A stretch of DNA of 64,000 bases from Piliocolobus tephrosceles (GCF_002776525.5 NC_045436.1:53487940-53551939); one strand, 5' to 3'; shown: positions 1 to 13,610, counted from the first letter of the stretch. Translations and numbers: made by a program. The notes: generated by a model from the letters alone, not told the origin.

Positions 1-207
1 AAAAAAAAAAAAAAAAAAAAAAATAGCGAAGTATGGTGGCACATGCCTGTCAAGATACTCTGGAGGATGAGGTAGGAGAATCGCTTGAATCCGGTTGAAT
101 CCGGGAGGCGGAGGCTGTGGTTGCAGTGAGCTGAGATCAGCCACGGCACTTCAGCCTGGGTGACAGAGCGAGACTCAGTCTCAAAAAAAGAAAAAAGAAA
201 AAGAAAA
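1..207 (+). mobile_element. Alu right half, cut by the window edge
   Basis: The window opens in the A-rich linker of an Alu and continues through the right monomer ('ttgcagtgagctgagatc', 'cagcctgggtgacagagcga') into an A-rich tail with g interruptions. The stretch 'gaatccggttgaatccgg' is a short local duplication inside the right arm. The left monomer lies outside the window, so the subfamily cannot be fixed. Confidence 0.93.
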
Positions 208-936
208 TTCCCTCAACTAAGATTCATCAGGGTTCCAGAGAAAAACAAGTAGACATATGAGACAAACTTAAAACTACAAACCCTATAATGACAATTAAAT
301 AGCTTGTAAAGGGGACCTTGGACCAGAAATGTCAAAAGAAACTTTATTGGATACTTGAATGAAGTATGGGAAAGAAGGGCAGGGCAATATCAATGTTGAC
401 TTACGATCTTGGGGAAATATAGAGTTGTTGCATTGGAGAATATCCTTGTTTTGGGGAAGTATATACTGGGACCAGGAAGCATGGTACTGTAAATGATAAA
501 TGCATATGTGTGGCTTGTCACAAAAGTTTGAGACAAACAGAAAGAGCGAGAATGAGAGAGAGGTGTTGTGGGGAGCGGAAAGACAAGGAGCAACAGCAAA
601 GATGGCAAAATGGGAAACCTTAGTGAAGAATATATGACAGTCCTTTTCATTGTAATTGAGGCTATTCTAAAACTTTGAAATTACTTCAAAACAAATTATT
701 TTATAATAAAATAAATTTCATATATAGTGGTAAATCTCAAAATAGTTATCCTTAGATTGTGACTCAAAAGGCTATGAGCAGTACTTTGGGGATGCTGGAG
801 CTTTTTCATTTCTTGATCTCCATCTTAGTTAAAGAATTATATTTAATTTGTAAAAAAATTCATCAAGTTGTATGTTTATGATTAGTACTATTCTCTGTAG
901 ATGTAACAGAGTAACAAAAGGAAAAATAATTCTTAC
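208..936. other. No gene or recognised repeat
   Basis: AT-rich sequence. Short open frames occur on both strands but start and stop without any domain, composition or splice context. Nothing assigned. Confidence 0.5.
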
Positions 937-1000
937 TATATATGTACATATATACACACATGCTTATATATACATATGTATATATATGTGTACATATATA
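937..1000. repeat. TA/TG/CA-rich simple repeat
   Basis: Alternating purine-pyrimidine tract built from tatatg, tacata and acacac steps. The opposed open frames that cross it, with YIYICIYM-type residues, are products of the repeat and not genes. Confidence 0.85.
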
Positions 1001-1951
1001 GTTACTAATTTTTTTTTGCATAGTAAAATACGATTTAAGACTAGGAATCTTTTTTTCCTTAATCATTTTAATGATTTAATCTTAGGCTGCTCTGTATTAT
1101 TCTCAGTCTTACATGTTCACTACTAATGTTGCCTAATATATGTAAGAAAACATTAGTTAGCCGTTTTGAGAATTATTTAGCACTCTTGTTGAGCTGTTTC
1201 AGCATTTTAAGGATGTATCAATCAGGTAATTGGTCTCAGCATCTCTGAGTTGACTTTGTTTTAATCGGTCCTGGTGCTTTGATTTAATTGGCATATATGA
1301 GATGAAAGCATAAGATGGGACATATATGACCCTATTTGTATTGCTTGGCTCATTTGATTAACTTTCTAGGTAGCTGAGAACACCTTTCATTCTTCAGCAC
1401 TGATTGCATAACCCTAAGGCTGGCAGCCCACTCAAAAATGGAGATTTTCACTAGGAATTGTGGGAGCTATAATAGGTTCAGTTATCTCATGCCCAACATA
1501 TATGTATAACTGGGGTCATCATATTGACACTTCTTGAAGCTTACTGATACTTATTCCAAAACCAACTAAAAAAGTTAAAAAAAAATTTTTTTTCAGGAAA
1601 TTATGTCTTTTATCGAGGCTATTCAGTCTAGTACAGTAATCATCTGTGTACTTTTTTGTGCTATACTTGTAGAGACAACCTCTATACAAGGAATGACCTG
1701 CTGCTCAACTTTGGCATAATGTTGATTCCTAAGAAATACTGTGTTCCCAAAACACTGGCTGATGATTGCTTCTGTAGAAGCCAACCTAGTACAATTTATA
1801 CACATACTTTAAACTTTCCTAAATTAACATTCATTTAAAAATATATCAATATTAGGATACACACACACGATACATGACGCAGAATGAAAATACAGCACTG
1901 TTAATAGATATAAATATTACTTACTGATTATACATTATAAAGTTCGGAACT
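1001..1951. other. No gene or recognised repeat
   Basis: Unassigned AT-rich DNA. Two overlapping 60-codon frames on opposite strands near 1.6-1.8 kb show no recognisable motif. Confidence 0.45.
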
Positions 1952-2262
1952 AGGTGGGGCACAGTGGCTGATGCCTGTAATCCCAGCACTTTGGGAGGCT
2001 GAGACGGGCGGAATGATTGAGACCAAGGGTTGGAGACCAACCTGGGCAATATGGCCAAACCCCATCTACAAAAAAATTCAAAAAATCGCTGGCATGGTGT
2101 TGCATGCCTGTAGTTCCAGCTACTCGAGAGGTTGAGGTGGGAGGATTGCTTGAGCTCATCAGGTTAAAGGCTGTAGTGAGCTGAGATCACTCCACTGCAC
2201 TCCAGCCTGGGTACAGAGTAAGACTCTGTCTCAAAAACAACAACAAACAAACCAAAACCTTT
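1952..2262 (+). mobile_element. Old dimeric Alu (AluJ-like)
   Basis: Both monomers are present: 'tgcctgtaatcccagcac' near the 5' end, an A-rich linker near 2070, and a right arm ending in 'tgcactccagcctgggta' and an A/C-rich tail. The right arm reads 'aggattgcttgagc', an AluJ-type state, and there are many substitutions. No clear target duplication was seen. Confidence 0.92.
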
Positions 2263-5200
2263 GGGAAAAAAGTGAATTGAAGTGGTTGGGTAAGGTTTCA
2301 TGGAGTTGGTGAGACAAGCTGGTGTTTCAAAAATAGGAGCATTCTGTATGAGATTAAAGGATGGAAAATACATTTTAGGCAGGGAAAATTACGTGTGGAA
2401 AAACAGGAAAATATACAAGTGAAACAACCAGAAGCCCCGGTGCATAAAATGCCACAAAGTATGGGCATAGAAAAGTGAGTACATCAATTATTTAGCAGCT
2501 GATAGTTGTCTTACTGTTTTTACTATCTCATAAAGTGATACATTTTTTCAAATGTTTCATATTCAGATGCAAGACATGGTACAGCACTAAGCTTAACAAG
2601 TTTGATATTTTTTACCATCATAATTTTTATAATGATTAATTCATATTTTAAACTGGCATTTCTTTTGGTCACCTAAAGATTTCTAAAATTCAAGTTATTA
2701 TTTATTTAAGTTTAAATAAATCAACAAGACTCATATAAATATACCTTCACATCTTAGAAGTGCAATCTTTAAACATCTTTTTATATTATAAAACAAAATG
2801 GTTACTACTGAATAAATGGATTGTGGAGGTTTTTCTATTCATTGAGGCAGTGATATAAAATAATGAGAATGGAGCTTCACCAGTGTGTTAGTGCTGCCAA
2901 TGCTTTGTGATAAGCATGTATTTGATCAAATTAAACCTGTCAGTTGCAGATACAAACTCCTGTTCTGTTTTCTCCAGTTACTTCTCAGAAAACTCTACTT
3001 TTTAAAAAATTCTGCCACTAATAAGTATTTTCTAGTTTACTTGGAAGTAGATAAAGTTCCTGGATAACCAGAGACCTTAGGATGGGCAATGTAACTGGGA
3101 CTTTCCCCGATGTATGCATCCATGAGTCAGCTGTTCTAATGGAGTTGCCACACTTTATGTTCAAAATATGTTTTATATTGCTGGTGAAGTGAACTAGTTA
3201 TTTTTAGTGAATTTGTTTCTATTAACATCTAGAAATAATAGAATAAAATACTGATGTATTACAACTTTAATGCAAATAAAAATTGTAAAACTTATTTTCA
3301 CATTTTTTGTAAAGGCAAAGGCTATTATAGAAAGCTTTTTTTTAATACAACACAATTATCTTTATTATACAAAAATCCTTTTTTGTAAATTAATATTTTG
3401 TTCTTGCACTCTAAATTGTCCCTATGACTTAGAAATGAAGCATAGTTTTAATAGTCTCATCAAAAATGATTTCAAAAAATTAAAACACTTATGCCCAGAT
3501 GCTATTAAGATCTAAAACATTATCAGACATAAGCATGCCTTTTTTATTTATGGAAGTTATTATGGCTTATAGTTATCATGTTTAGATGAATATCTTTGTT
3601 ACACTAATGCTGGATATTTTGCATTGCTTTTCTTTGCTTTGTTTTATAGAGTTTATGTGTGTATTTGTGTAAAAAGTTGCCCTTAGGAAAATAAACGAGG
3701 CTTTATATTTAAAATGCTATGTTTTATTGATGATGATGTCAGTAATAATTTTAATAATTTGAATCATGTTAATAATAATTAACATCGTCAAGCTGAAGTT
3801 TTAGTGTGAATATTATATAGATCCTCAACACCCTCTACACTTTTATCCTGAAGACAGATGCAAATCACATAAATCTATGAAGGGTCAAAGCTATCCATGA
3901 AGTGTCTAATGATGTGCTTTTAGAGCTTTTGAGTTAGTTGGGCTTGGCAAGACCTATGCAATTAGAGCAAGTTTCATGTGTAATTGATAAACTTGGATAA
4001 CCTTGTTCAGAGAACACTAGCTATGAAGTGGTTAAAATCCTAGAAGCCAATGTTAAGTTAACAATAATTCACATCCTATGGTTAAACTAGTGTATGAAAA
4101 TATTTTTCAGATTAAACATATAGCTAAGAATATGATGCAGGGAAAAATAATTGACATTCTTTATGTACAGGATTTATCTATTAAGTACGGTGATGTGACC
4201 AGTAATAAAATACTATGACTTTTTCTATTTCTTACAGATTTGTCTAAAAATTACATGTGTTTAATCTGTAATACTAATTTGGTGGAATTTGCAATTCTAT
4301 ATTATTTTAGAGATTCAAATTTACTGATTATTTTTAACTAATCTTTGATGTTAAGAATAACAGCCTCCTAATGGTTTGAACAGTTTTCTTGATAAAACTA
4401 ATTTACATTGTTCTATTTTTCATTTGGGAAAGTGTAAAATGATATTTTAAAAATAATTACCATATAGATGTGTAAATGAATTATAATTCATTAGAATAAT
4501 TGAAAAGAAAATTTGGGTCAAGATAATTGCTATAAATATCCTTTGAAAATGTCCTTGGGAAATTAATTCCTTTACTTCTCCATTGGAATAAAAATTTTTA
4601 AAAGCTCTTAGAAGTTTAACTGAAGTCTTCCCAATAATAATGTTCTGTCATTATGACAGACAGCTATCATTTGGTCCTTTCTAGTACGTGTAGATGTTTT
4701 CAGTGGATGCACCTGTCTTTTAAGTGTTTTCTAAAGAAAATGAAAATGACATGACTTCAGGGATCTATTGGTTAAAATATTCTTTCCAATTATCTTTGTC
4801 AGCACAGAGAGATAATGTTAATTCTGACCTAAAGATATGGTTCAAGGATCTTTTCTTCATGCACACTCACTTATGATTCTTATTGATCTTTTTAAGTGAA
4901 GACCACTTAGTGAAGATTTTAGCCAGTAAATCCATATTTTTTTATGTTTTCAAAGTCTTGCTACACTTTTCTGTTAGTGATATTGCAAATACCAGGTAAT
5001 TGGTATTGTTGCACTTGTCCTCATTATCAATGTCGATTTTGAAAAACATTCTAGCATAAGTGCAAGATTCCAAGCTAACTGTCAATTATATTCTTACTGA
5101 ACAGAAAGAGCATCTGGCTTTCGAAACTTCTGATTACAACCTTAAACCTGAGATGAATGTTTTAAAATACAGTTTGCATTCACAATCTTGAGCATGTGTA

Positions 5201-8200
5201 TTATATGTAGATACTGCATCAATTTGTAATTTCTCTTACAAAAAGTTTTTTATGTGAAGAGAAAAATGTTTTATTTATCAAAAACCATTGCTACATGAAA
5301 ATGCATAGAAATATTAACTTTAGAATGGTGAGTAGCATATGCTTTAAGATTTTTCAGATATAATAGAATTTACAAATGCCATTTATTGTACATCTGTGAA
5401 CATGAAGCCATATGTTGAACCTGACTATTCTAGTAAATTTAAATATACAAAGCCCAGAGGGTAACTCCAAAATCTGTATTAAGAGTCATAAAAACCAGGA
5501 TACACTCTGATCCTGGACATGAAATACTTAGAAACAGAATATTCAACAAATTATTGTATATGAATTTAAATAAATTTATATGATATAATTTATCTTTTGT
5601 TGGTTTAACATTACATCACTCAAAGAAGGACAATTGTGGGCATAAAATATCAACATATATTATGTTTAAAAAGTCACAAAATAACATGTAAAGGGTATTT
5701 ATATCTGGATTTCTCAATATGTGCTTATTAATAACTCTCAAGGATTACATGCAAAATATGTTTTAAGAAGTAACTCATTATTGATTATGCATGTGTTTAT
5801 GAAAATGGAATAGCTAAAAAAGTTACAGTGATGAAGATGATTATTACACTAATGATAATATATAGTGTCAGTGAACTTCATTTTTCTAGTGATTTCTGAT
5901 CAATTTTATAAAATCCACACAGAGAGAAAAGAATAGTAATTTTGTAGCAGCTTTAGTTAAACTATAAAGAAATCCAGGCAACAATATCATGCAATGTGAA
6001 AATGTCTTGTATATTTTTGTAATACAGTTCTGTTCTGATTATATAAATATGTATTTTAGGAAATCTATTAAATATTAAGTTTTGTATATATACATCAAGA
6101 TAAAATATTTTTAAATCAGTTGATGAGATGGTTTATCTTGCTACTACAAACATAATTTTATATTAATATATAATGCTTAGCAATACTCTCACCCAACTGA
6201 AAATTAAGGCTTTAAAAGATTGTCTGTTCACGTTCTGAGAGTCTCAATTGATGAGAAGCTTTGTACACATGGGAGGTAGCAAATGACAGAACAATATTAA
6301 TTTGTTTTTCTCTAATTGACAGAAACATTTTATTTCTGTTAACTAGAATTTTTCCATGTCAATTATTGAAAATTTGTTTAAAGGATAAAATGTTTCCATA
6401 GTTCTACCAGTCTTTTCTTTAATTGAACAATATAATGATGAAATTCACTATGATAATGCTAAATCAATATGAACACAAGTCATTTTCTGTACTGAAAATT
6501 GCATAAGCCTCACTCTAATGCGGCCTTTTCTTAAGTCTACATGGATGTAGTTCTGCTAGTTTAAATAACTCTGCTGTAGAAATGAAATTATAACAGCATT
6601 CAGTCGATAAAACTGAAGCACTTTGGAACTCAAAGTTGACTTTTGCTCTAAATCTACAAAATGTCTCAGAACATATTTAACATAGTAGGTGCAATTTTCA
6701 ACTGCACTTGTTAAAGTACTCAAAATACCTAATTTATAAATTATTTTTGGAGGCAAAAATATTGTTCCAGAAACCTGCAAATTAGGGTCATTGCCAACAT
6801 ATTTTCAAATATTTTGCCTATAAACTCTTGATAGAGTCCTTCTTTCAGATACCAACTAACGTTAGCATAAAATAGCAGAAAGTAATATGCCGTTTCTTCT
6901 TGTAAACTTGAAAACTGTACACGTTGTATAAATTTAAATGTTATTATATTTAACACTCATAACATAATTTAATTCACCTTGGAGGTAACATAATTTAATT
7001 ACATGTGAGAGTTTCTCTGTGAATAAAACTGCTTATTGCTTGAACATGTATTTCAGTTTTTTCAAGATGAGTATTTTCAGAGAGAATGACTTCTGCTCAC
7101 ACACCATGCCATGTATGCGTAGGGTTGCAGTAATAGGTGTTAAATAAAACCTAGTTTCTATAAATAATAATTACATAAGGGCTTTTTAGGCTTTCTGAGA
7201 AATACTAGGGAGAGTGCATATAGGGAAACAGGTTCTGCATCCCAAGGACACTGGGAAGAGCCTTGCATGGTGGCTTCAGTTCACGTGAGCTCACTGTCTA
7301 CTAGACTTGGTTACTCAAAGAGGAAAACAAATGACATGAGGGTGTCCATATTTGGATTTTATCAGATTTTCCATGGTCTTTGAGGGCTTATAACATATAA
7401 GTGACTTCATCGGCTATGACCAATATCAACTTGTAGTGTGGTATCAATGAGATCTCATACCACTGGGTCAGATGAAAGTTAAATATTAACATTTGCTAGA
7501 AATTCACACTATGAGACACTGCTAAAAGTAGCTGTGAAACATTATTTGGGATTATTTACCCATATGTTTAATAGAAAATGAAATAATCACTCACTTCCCA
7601 GCATAGAGCATGTTCATAACCAACCAATGAAACTACATCATGCACTTTTGGAAGAACTTGAATGTTTGTCCTTTTTTTCTGGGATGATGTATTTGATAAA
7701 GACCCAGGAGGCACCATGGTTACATTATAACTTATCTTTGAGGACAGAAGTATAGAATGACCCAAGGCAAGCTCAGTTCAAGTAAATGTCTGGCCAGATG
7801 TCCTTGGTCTGAGCAGTGTTGATCTCCCCCCCAGCTTCTGATGTCAAAAGCAGACACTTCATGAACTGTTAATCCATTTTGAGAAGACACTAGTCTTGAA
7901 GAAAAATATATTGTTTTGAAAATATAGGGAAGTATACAGCACCTTCTCAAATTCCTGTTTCCTACTATCTGACTCTGATGCCTAGACACACAGCTGAGGG
8001 AGAGAGGATGTGGCACATGTAACTTGTAAGTGGTTAATGACAGGATCAGCTAATCTTATAGGGGTTTACCTGGAGAAGATGGTATGGTTGGCATAGAGTG
8101 AACACTTTGGAGGTAACAGTGATCCCTATCATATCATAAAATATCATACGTGTGCACCCTATTTCTTTGGAAAAGTTTCAGTATTATGGCAGTTTTTGAG

Positions 8201-8801
8201 CACAATTTATTTGGGCCATAGGAAAGGTGATACCTGAACATATTTAATTGGCTTTGAAAGTCCAGTTATTTCTCCTAAGATATGGTTGCTTTATTTTGGC
8301 ATGTGCAAATGATAAAAGATTCAGTTAGGAAATATGATATACTTATTAAAATATCTCACTCTATATGTATGTGTCTTTAGTAATATAGTACTAAAACTGT
8401 GATCATAGAATTAGACTATTATTGTTGGCTCATCAATCTGTACAGGTAGATTTCTATAAGTCCTCTACCGATATGCTCTATGTCCAGCAATAACATTTGA
8501 GTTTTAGATTATTGTATAGAACATCCAAAAACACAGGCATTAGGAATTCATCATCACTGTGGTGGATCATTCCTGTATTTTATAGGACATGGCCACCTTG
8601 AATGCTGGCTGTTTCTCCCAGCAAGCCACACTATAAGGACCAAGCCTTGTGAGAAGTTTGTGTCATGTCCTAAGTAAGAATGTATATCTAATGAATGAGC
8701 AGCTGCTTGTGGATGAGAGGGCTAAGAGCTCAGGGGCTGGTATTAGCCATTAATCAGAGGGTCAATTTTAGTATGAGAATATTAGGTATAAGATTTAAGA
8801 C
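2263..8801. other. Long stretch without recognised genes
   Basis: About 6.5 kb of AT-rich DNA in which I see no exon-like frame and no repeat I can name. The part from about 7.1 to 8.8 kb is less AT-rich and has a mosaic, retroelement-like texture, but I could not align any piece to a family from memory. Highly diverged repeats may be present. Confidence 0.4.
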
Positions 8802-8825
8802 TTTTTTTTTTTTTTTTTTTTTTTT
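8802..8825. repeat. Poly(T) tract, 24 nt
   Basis: An uninterrupted T run. It could be the poly(A) tail of a minus-strand retrocopy whose body lies to the right. The following sequence is not Alu or L1, so the source is unknown. Confidence 0.85.
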
Positions 8826-9296
8826 AGTGAGACATTCTTTCTCTGTTAGGAGCCAGCCTAACCATAACTTCTTAATACCAAGGAATGCTGGTGGAATATT
8901 TTTGCCAGAGGCTCCAGTCATTTATGAGAATGGTAGAAGATGTACAAAAACATAGATGCAATGGGATCTGTAGGAGAGATGGGGATACATGACAATGTGT
9001 GTTACTTTTGTTTAAACTGTCTTTTAAGGCATCTTGGACAGGCATTCCCACTCAAGTGTGACTGACGTTGGAAGTTGAAGTAAAATACCTCAAGTGAAAG
9101 ATGCGCTGCCTTCAATATCCAAATAGCCCAATAAGTAGGTAGGCCTCCTCTTTTTTTTTTGTATTTGATGGATGCAGAAATAGTAGATCTTTTTTAATTT
9201 CTTGGGATTATAGTCCATTTAATTCCCAATGTAATCACTAGATAGTGTAGCCTTGGACTTTGTTTTCATTTGAGGCGCAGCAGTTTTTTCATAGAT
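8826..9296. other. Unassigned DNA between poly(T) and LTR
   Basis: No coding frame or named repeat seen. A shorter T-rich run occurs near 9151-9162. Confidence 0.4.
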
Positions 9297-9745
9297 TTCT
9301 ATGGTTTGAATGTCTGTCACCCAAACCTCATGTTGAAATAAGGTCCTAATGTTGGAAATGGGACCATATGGGAAATGTTTGGATTATGGGCAAGGATCTC
9401 TCAGGAATAGATTAGTTCCCTCCCAGGGTTCCAGGAAAGTGGTGAATGAGTTGTCACTCTACTAGTTCCTACAAAAAGCGGTTGCTAAAAAGAACCTGGC
9501 ATCTCCACCACTTCTCCTGTGTCCCCTCTCTTGCTTCCCTTCTCACCATGTCGTCTCTGCACATGCCAGCATCACTTTGTCGTTCACAATAAGTGGAAGC
9601 AACCTGAGGTGCTCACCAAAAGCAGATGCTGATGCCATGCTTATTGTACAGCCTGCAGGAGCGTAAGCCAAACAAACTTTTAATTTTATATAAATTATCA
9701 GCATCAGGTATTCTTTTATTGTGATATTAAACAAACTATGATGAG
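9297..9745 (+). mobile_element. ERVL-MaLR solo LTR, MLT1A/B-like
   Basis: The order of blocks follows the MLT1-type LTR: a start resembling 'tatggtttgaatgt', then 'cactctactagttcc', 'ttgctaaaaagaacctggc', 'ctcaccatgtcgtctctgc', 'agtggaagcaacctgagg', 'gtacagcctgcagg', and an end with 'taaattatcagcatcaggt'. Length is near the usual 400-450 bp. No partner LTR or adjoining internal region is clear, so it is best read as a solo LTR. MLT1A versus MLT1B needs an alignment. Confidence 0.82.
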
Positions 9746-9902
9746 GTCCTTATCAAAACCTCATTGTAACAGAATATTTGTGCATTCAGCAGAAATCCAT
9801 ATTATACTAGAGTTTGTCCAATCCAACAATGATCTGATCTGTCATTGGCATGCTTTGCCAGGCAGGAAAGGCAAATTGTTTTGATTTTCTTTCCAAAATG
9901 AT

Positions 9903-9938
9903 ACAAAACAAACAAACAAACAAACAAACAAAAAAACC
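9903..9938. repeat. (CAAA)n microsatellite
   Basis: Seven or so CAAA/ACAA units followed by a short A run. Confidence 0.92.
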
Positions 9939-11882
9939 ATCAGCAATGCCTAAGGCTGCATGCCAAGAGCAAATAATGACAGTAAAAATACATCAGAGTT
10001 ACTCTTGTGATGTCAGATAGTGTTGGAACAACAGTAGCTCCCTTTTCTTTAAGACTATTCATTAACAGTAAGGCTCTAGGAATAGTCATTTCCAGTGTCT
10101 AGTCAGAGTCATTAACCTTGAAGGATGCATTGCATAGTAATTCTGACTCTGCTAATTTTTCTGTGAGTAAACCGAATACTTTTCTTCTTCTAGCCAGAGG
10201 CAGTAGATCAATTGTACCTGGATATATCCATTCTTGGCAATGCAATTTCCTGGTTTTGAAAAAGTCAAAAACTGGGGATGCAATGACTTTAACCAATTAT
10301 TGGAGTGTCCAAAACATCCACATTATACATAAAAGATGGCAAAAGACACAGAAGCCAACATAAGTAATTTAAGAGTGATCTAAACTAATGAATTTCACAA
10401 TATTCTGGGTCTCTCCTTAGAAAGAAAGAAGGGGATCGTGTTCCAAATCTAGTCCTTGCTACTGTACATTACATTGCCATAGTGTTTTGAATGTCACTTC
10501 AGATTTCAGTATTATCCAGAATTTTCTATGTACATGTTTGCATTTGAGCAGCCAATACAACTCCATCTCAGGAGTTCTGTCTGTCTCTTTGAATTGTATA
10601 ATTCTCTTGGGATTTATAAAACATACGCATTTTTGCAGGTTCTTCTACCACAACCACTTCCACCTCTAACTGAAATTCTTGAAATCCTATCTCCATCCAG
10701 TAAAAAAGCAGAGACTTTACAGCATTTTTCTGTAGAAGAAAATGCACTTTTCTTTCAAATAACCAAAATTTTTTTATTGTTATTTACTCCTTTGGGGGAT
10801 TGTGGTGGGGCAGGCATCTTTTTACCCTTGGAAGGTTCTGACAGGATTCCTTGGTGGGCCTACCCATTCATGGGTTACTGTACACTCAGCATCAGCTGTT
10901 ATCAAAAACTTCTAACACACATATGCTCCAGTTAAACCCTGTAGTTTTCCAGAACATGTACCACCAGGATTTGTAATGTTTGCTGCAGGTTGATCACCAA
11001 CTGACTTGCAAAAAAGATCCCAGGAACACACCAGTAGTGCTAGATGGGGCATATGCAGCATAGGTATATTAGGGATAAACTTCCACAAAAAGAAGTAGTA
11101 AAGTGCATACTGTTCCCCATAATATTTACAAACATGATTCCATAGCATAGGGCAGGAATAGATACTCTGAGCATGTTCTAGGGCCAAAGTTCCAAAACAG
11201 AGGTGTTTGCCTAGACAAGAAAGCTAGAGATGTGCGTGATTACCACATTAGCAGATCGATAATAAATAATCATGCCCCCCAAAAATGTTATATATATACA
11301 GGTTGGCCTAAGTGGAATGAAGTATCACCTAGCTCTCTAAGTAGCAATAACAATAACAAAAATGTATTAAAGACTCTCCTAACTCAGGAACAGTGTCCAG
11401 GAGCTGAAAGTGTATATATCAAGGATCAATATCTACACACTGAGGGCTCTCTGAGAACATTACTTGCCTGTAATGCTGACATAAGCCAAAGTCCATATAT
11501 CTCCACAGACTGACTTAGTCTACCTGAATCAGTTTCTGATTAAGCTATGTAAAAGGGGAAGAAAAATGAGCTTCCAAGGCCAACCGGGTATTTTCACTCC
11601 TTACATAAAGTATTTAGTATGAGGACAAAAACTACTAAGACTCACAAATCTAAATTTGGATAATTGACATTTTACTGCCTAAGTGTGATTCAGTTTTTCA
11701 CTTTTGTTTGGTGGAACTGAAAACTTTTTGAAATTACTAGAATTTGATTCATATCAGTAGAAATATTTATTATTATCTGTAAAAATTAAAATATTTGCAT
11801 ATAAAATATTTAAATCTTCAGAAAATAAGTTTTTCAGTGTTTTAAACACTTTATGATTGGGTCCTTAGAAATGTTTATTGTA
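9939..11882. other. Unassigned region with coding-like fragments
   Basis: This stretch is less AT-rich than its surroundings and holds several medium open frames, the longest 135 codons (10528-10935, plus) and 91 codons (10912-11187, minus). A 65-codon minus-strand frame at 10099-10296 has a mixed, protein-like composition. None starts or ends at splice-like positions, and I recognise no domain. The texture suits a degraded retroviral internal region or an old processed copy on the minus strand, but this is a guess. No function is claimed. Confidence 0.35.
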
Positions 11883-12186
11883 GGCCGGGCACGGTGGTTC
11901 AGACCTGTAATCACAGCACTTTGGGAGGGCGAGGAGGTTGGATCACTAGGTCAGGAGTTCAAGACCAGTCTGACCAAGATGGTGAATCCCCGTCTCTACT
12001 AAAAATACAAAAATTAGCCAGGTGCAGTGGCAGGTGCCTGTAATCCCAGCTACTCGGGAAGCTGAGGCAGGAGAATCACTTGAACCCAGGTAACGGAGTT
12101 TGCACTGAGTCAAGATCATGCCACTGCATTCCAGCCTGGGCGAAAGAGTGAGACTCCATCTCAAAAATAAATAAATAAATAAAAAT
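11883..12186 (+). mobile_element. Alu (AluS-like), full length
   Basis: Starts 'ggccgggcacggtgg', has both monomers, the linker 'ctaaaaatacaaaaatta', and ends in an (AAAT)n tail. 'atcactaggtcaggagttca' and 'caggagaatcacttgaac' fit AluS. Target duplications are not convincing. Confidence 0.95.
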
Positions 12187-13437
12187 ATTGTGGTTAAATA
12201 TTCCAAAAACAGGTATTTACAGGTAGCATAAAAATTTAAAAAGTATTCATATTTCTGAGAGTCACAATTAAAATTCTAAAACCCACACAAAGTATTAATA
12301 TTACATATGTATGCAATACAATACTAAGTTAATTTTCTTGATCTCTAAGGCTACAGAAAATATTTAGTAAAATAACTGGTTTAAAATTTATAGAATGGTT
12401 TACTTGTTTTAATACATTTTTCCTTTGTTAAATGAAAGTAAATAATAAACACAAGTAGATTTTAGCTACTTGTTATAATAAAATGTCGATAAACAAATTT
12501 GTAAATATATGTAGCACTTGAGAAAAAATATCTACTATTTCTCTTCATAGAAACTAAGTATCAGATACTACTACTGCTGGTAATAACAACAATAATGCTA
12601 GTAACAAAAGCATCAGGAGGCCCTTCTATGTTTTATACTCTATGATGACTTTACAAACAATTTTCTAGGGGTAAACGAATCAATATTACATATTAATTAC
12701 ATTAACTGGAAAAATTTAATTCCATGATTTAGGAGTGAAAGATCATGAAACATAGTTAATTTAAGCATGCCCACTAGTGAGAATGGTATTCTTAAGGCTT
12801 ACATTACAATGTAAAGTTTGCATTCAGGAACTAAAAACAATATAGTTAAAATTAAATTCTAAGCATTTTCAATGTATTTATGGCTGTAAATTATAGGTTT
12901 GAGATTTTATCACTATAGAGTTTTATTACCCAACAATACCCCACAGAACACACTTGTTGGGAATTCTTGCTTCAGGGCACCCTACTGAGGACAAATATTT
13001 TATAAGTGGAAAACATAATTTTAATAACTTGATATGAATATATTTTGTTGCATAGGGACACAGCTAAATTAAGCTCTTACAGTCTAGCTGTAAGGAAGGG
13101 GTTCCATGTTTAAGACCCCTGGCTCTGGAGTATGATTTCCTGAGGGTCCCATCTGGGTTTTATCACTTACACACTGGATATGATGGGTTATTGAGAGAAA
13201 AATCACAGAAAGAAAGAATCTTCTCATCACGTCTTATCAGGAGCCAAGCTATCAACATGGTTTACCACTGGTTACACTAAGCTTATCACATGGCCAACTT
13301 TTTGCCAAGTTCCTCCTTCCTAAATTATTTTTCTTTTTGCCTGTATTCAAGAATAAGTTCCACCTCTTGATGAAAGAAGTATCTGCATAAATTATTTGGA
13401 ATTTTCCTATAAGAAAGAATTGTATCCCCCCAGCCAC
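12187..13437. other. No gene or named repeat
   Basis: AT-rich unassigned DNA. Around 12560-12670 there is a faint resemblance to MIR core order, too weak to call. Confidence 0.4.
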
Positions 13438-13562
13438 TCATTTATTTATTCAATTGTTTATATTAGTATGGACCTTATTTATTTATTTATTTATTCAATT
13501 ATTTATAATAGTATGGGCCTTATTTATTTACCTATTCATTGATTTATATTTGTGTGGACATG
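13438..13562. repeat. Three-copy minisatellite with (TTTA)n core
   Basis: Three consecutive units of about 40-47 bp. Each has (TTTA)n, then 'ttcaattrtttata', then an 'agtatgg'-like end. Units 1 and 2 are close; unit 3 is diverged. Confidence 0.8.
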
Positions 13563-13576
13563 GAGTATGGAGTTTC

Positions 13577-13599
13577 TACTAATATAAATAATTGAATAA
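13577..13599. repeat. Inverted copy of the minisatellite core
   Basis: These 23 bases are the reverse complement of 13446-13468 and of 13491-13513 with one mismatch in each case. The DNA can therefore fold into a hairpin with either upstream unit. Confidence 0.85.
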
Positions 13600-13610
13600 G
13601 CAATAAATAG

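Noticed and set aside
863..1126. Opposed open frames over 0.9-1.1 kb
   Set aside because: Both derive from the TA/TG/CA simple repeat, with runs of Tyr, Ile, Cys and Met.
8802..8825. Poly(T) as the tail of a reverse Alu
   Set aside because: The sequence to the right has no Alu or L1 blocks. A retrocopy of unknown source remains possible but unsupported.
10528..10935. 135-codon open frame on the plus strand as a gene
   Set aside because: No domain, no splice or promoter context, and an overlapping minus-strand frame at its end. The length is within chance for this composition.
12560..12670. Possible MIR
   Set aside because: Only loose similarity of block order, with no core block such as the cacacagct region; not enough to call.
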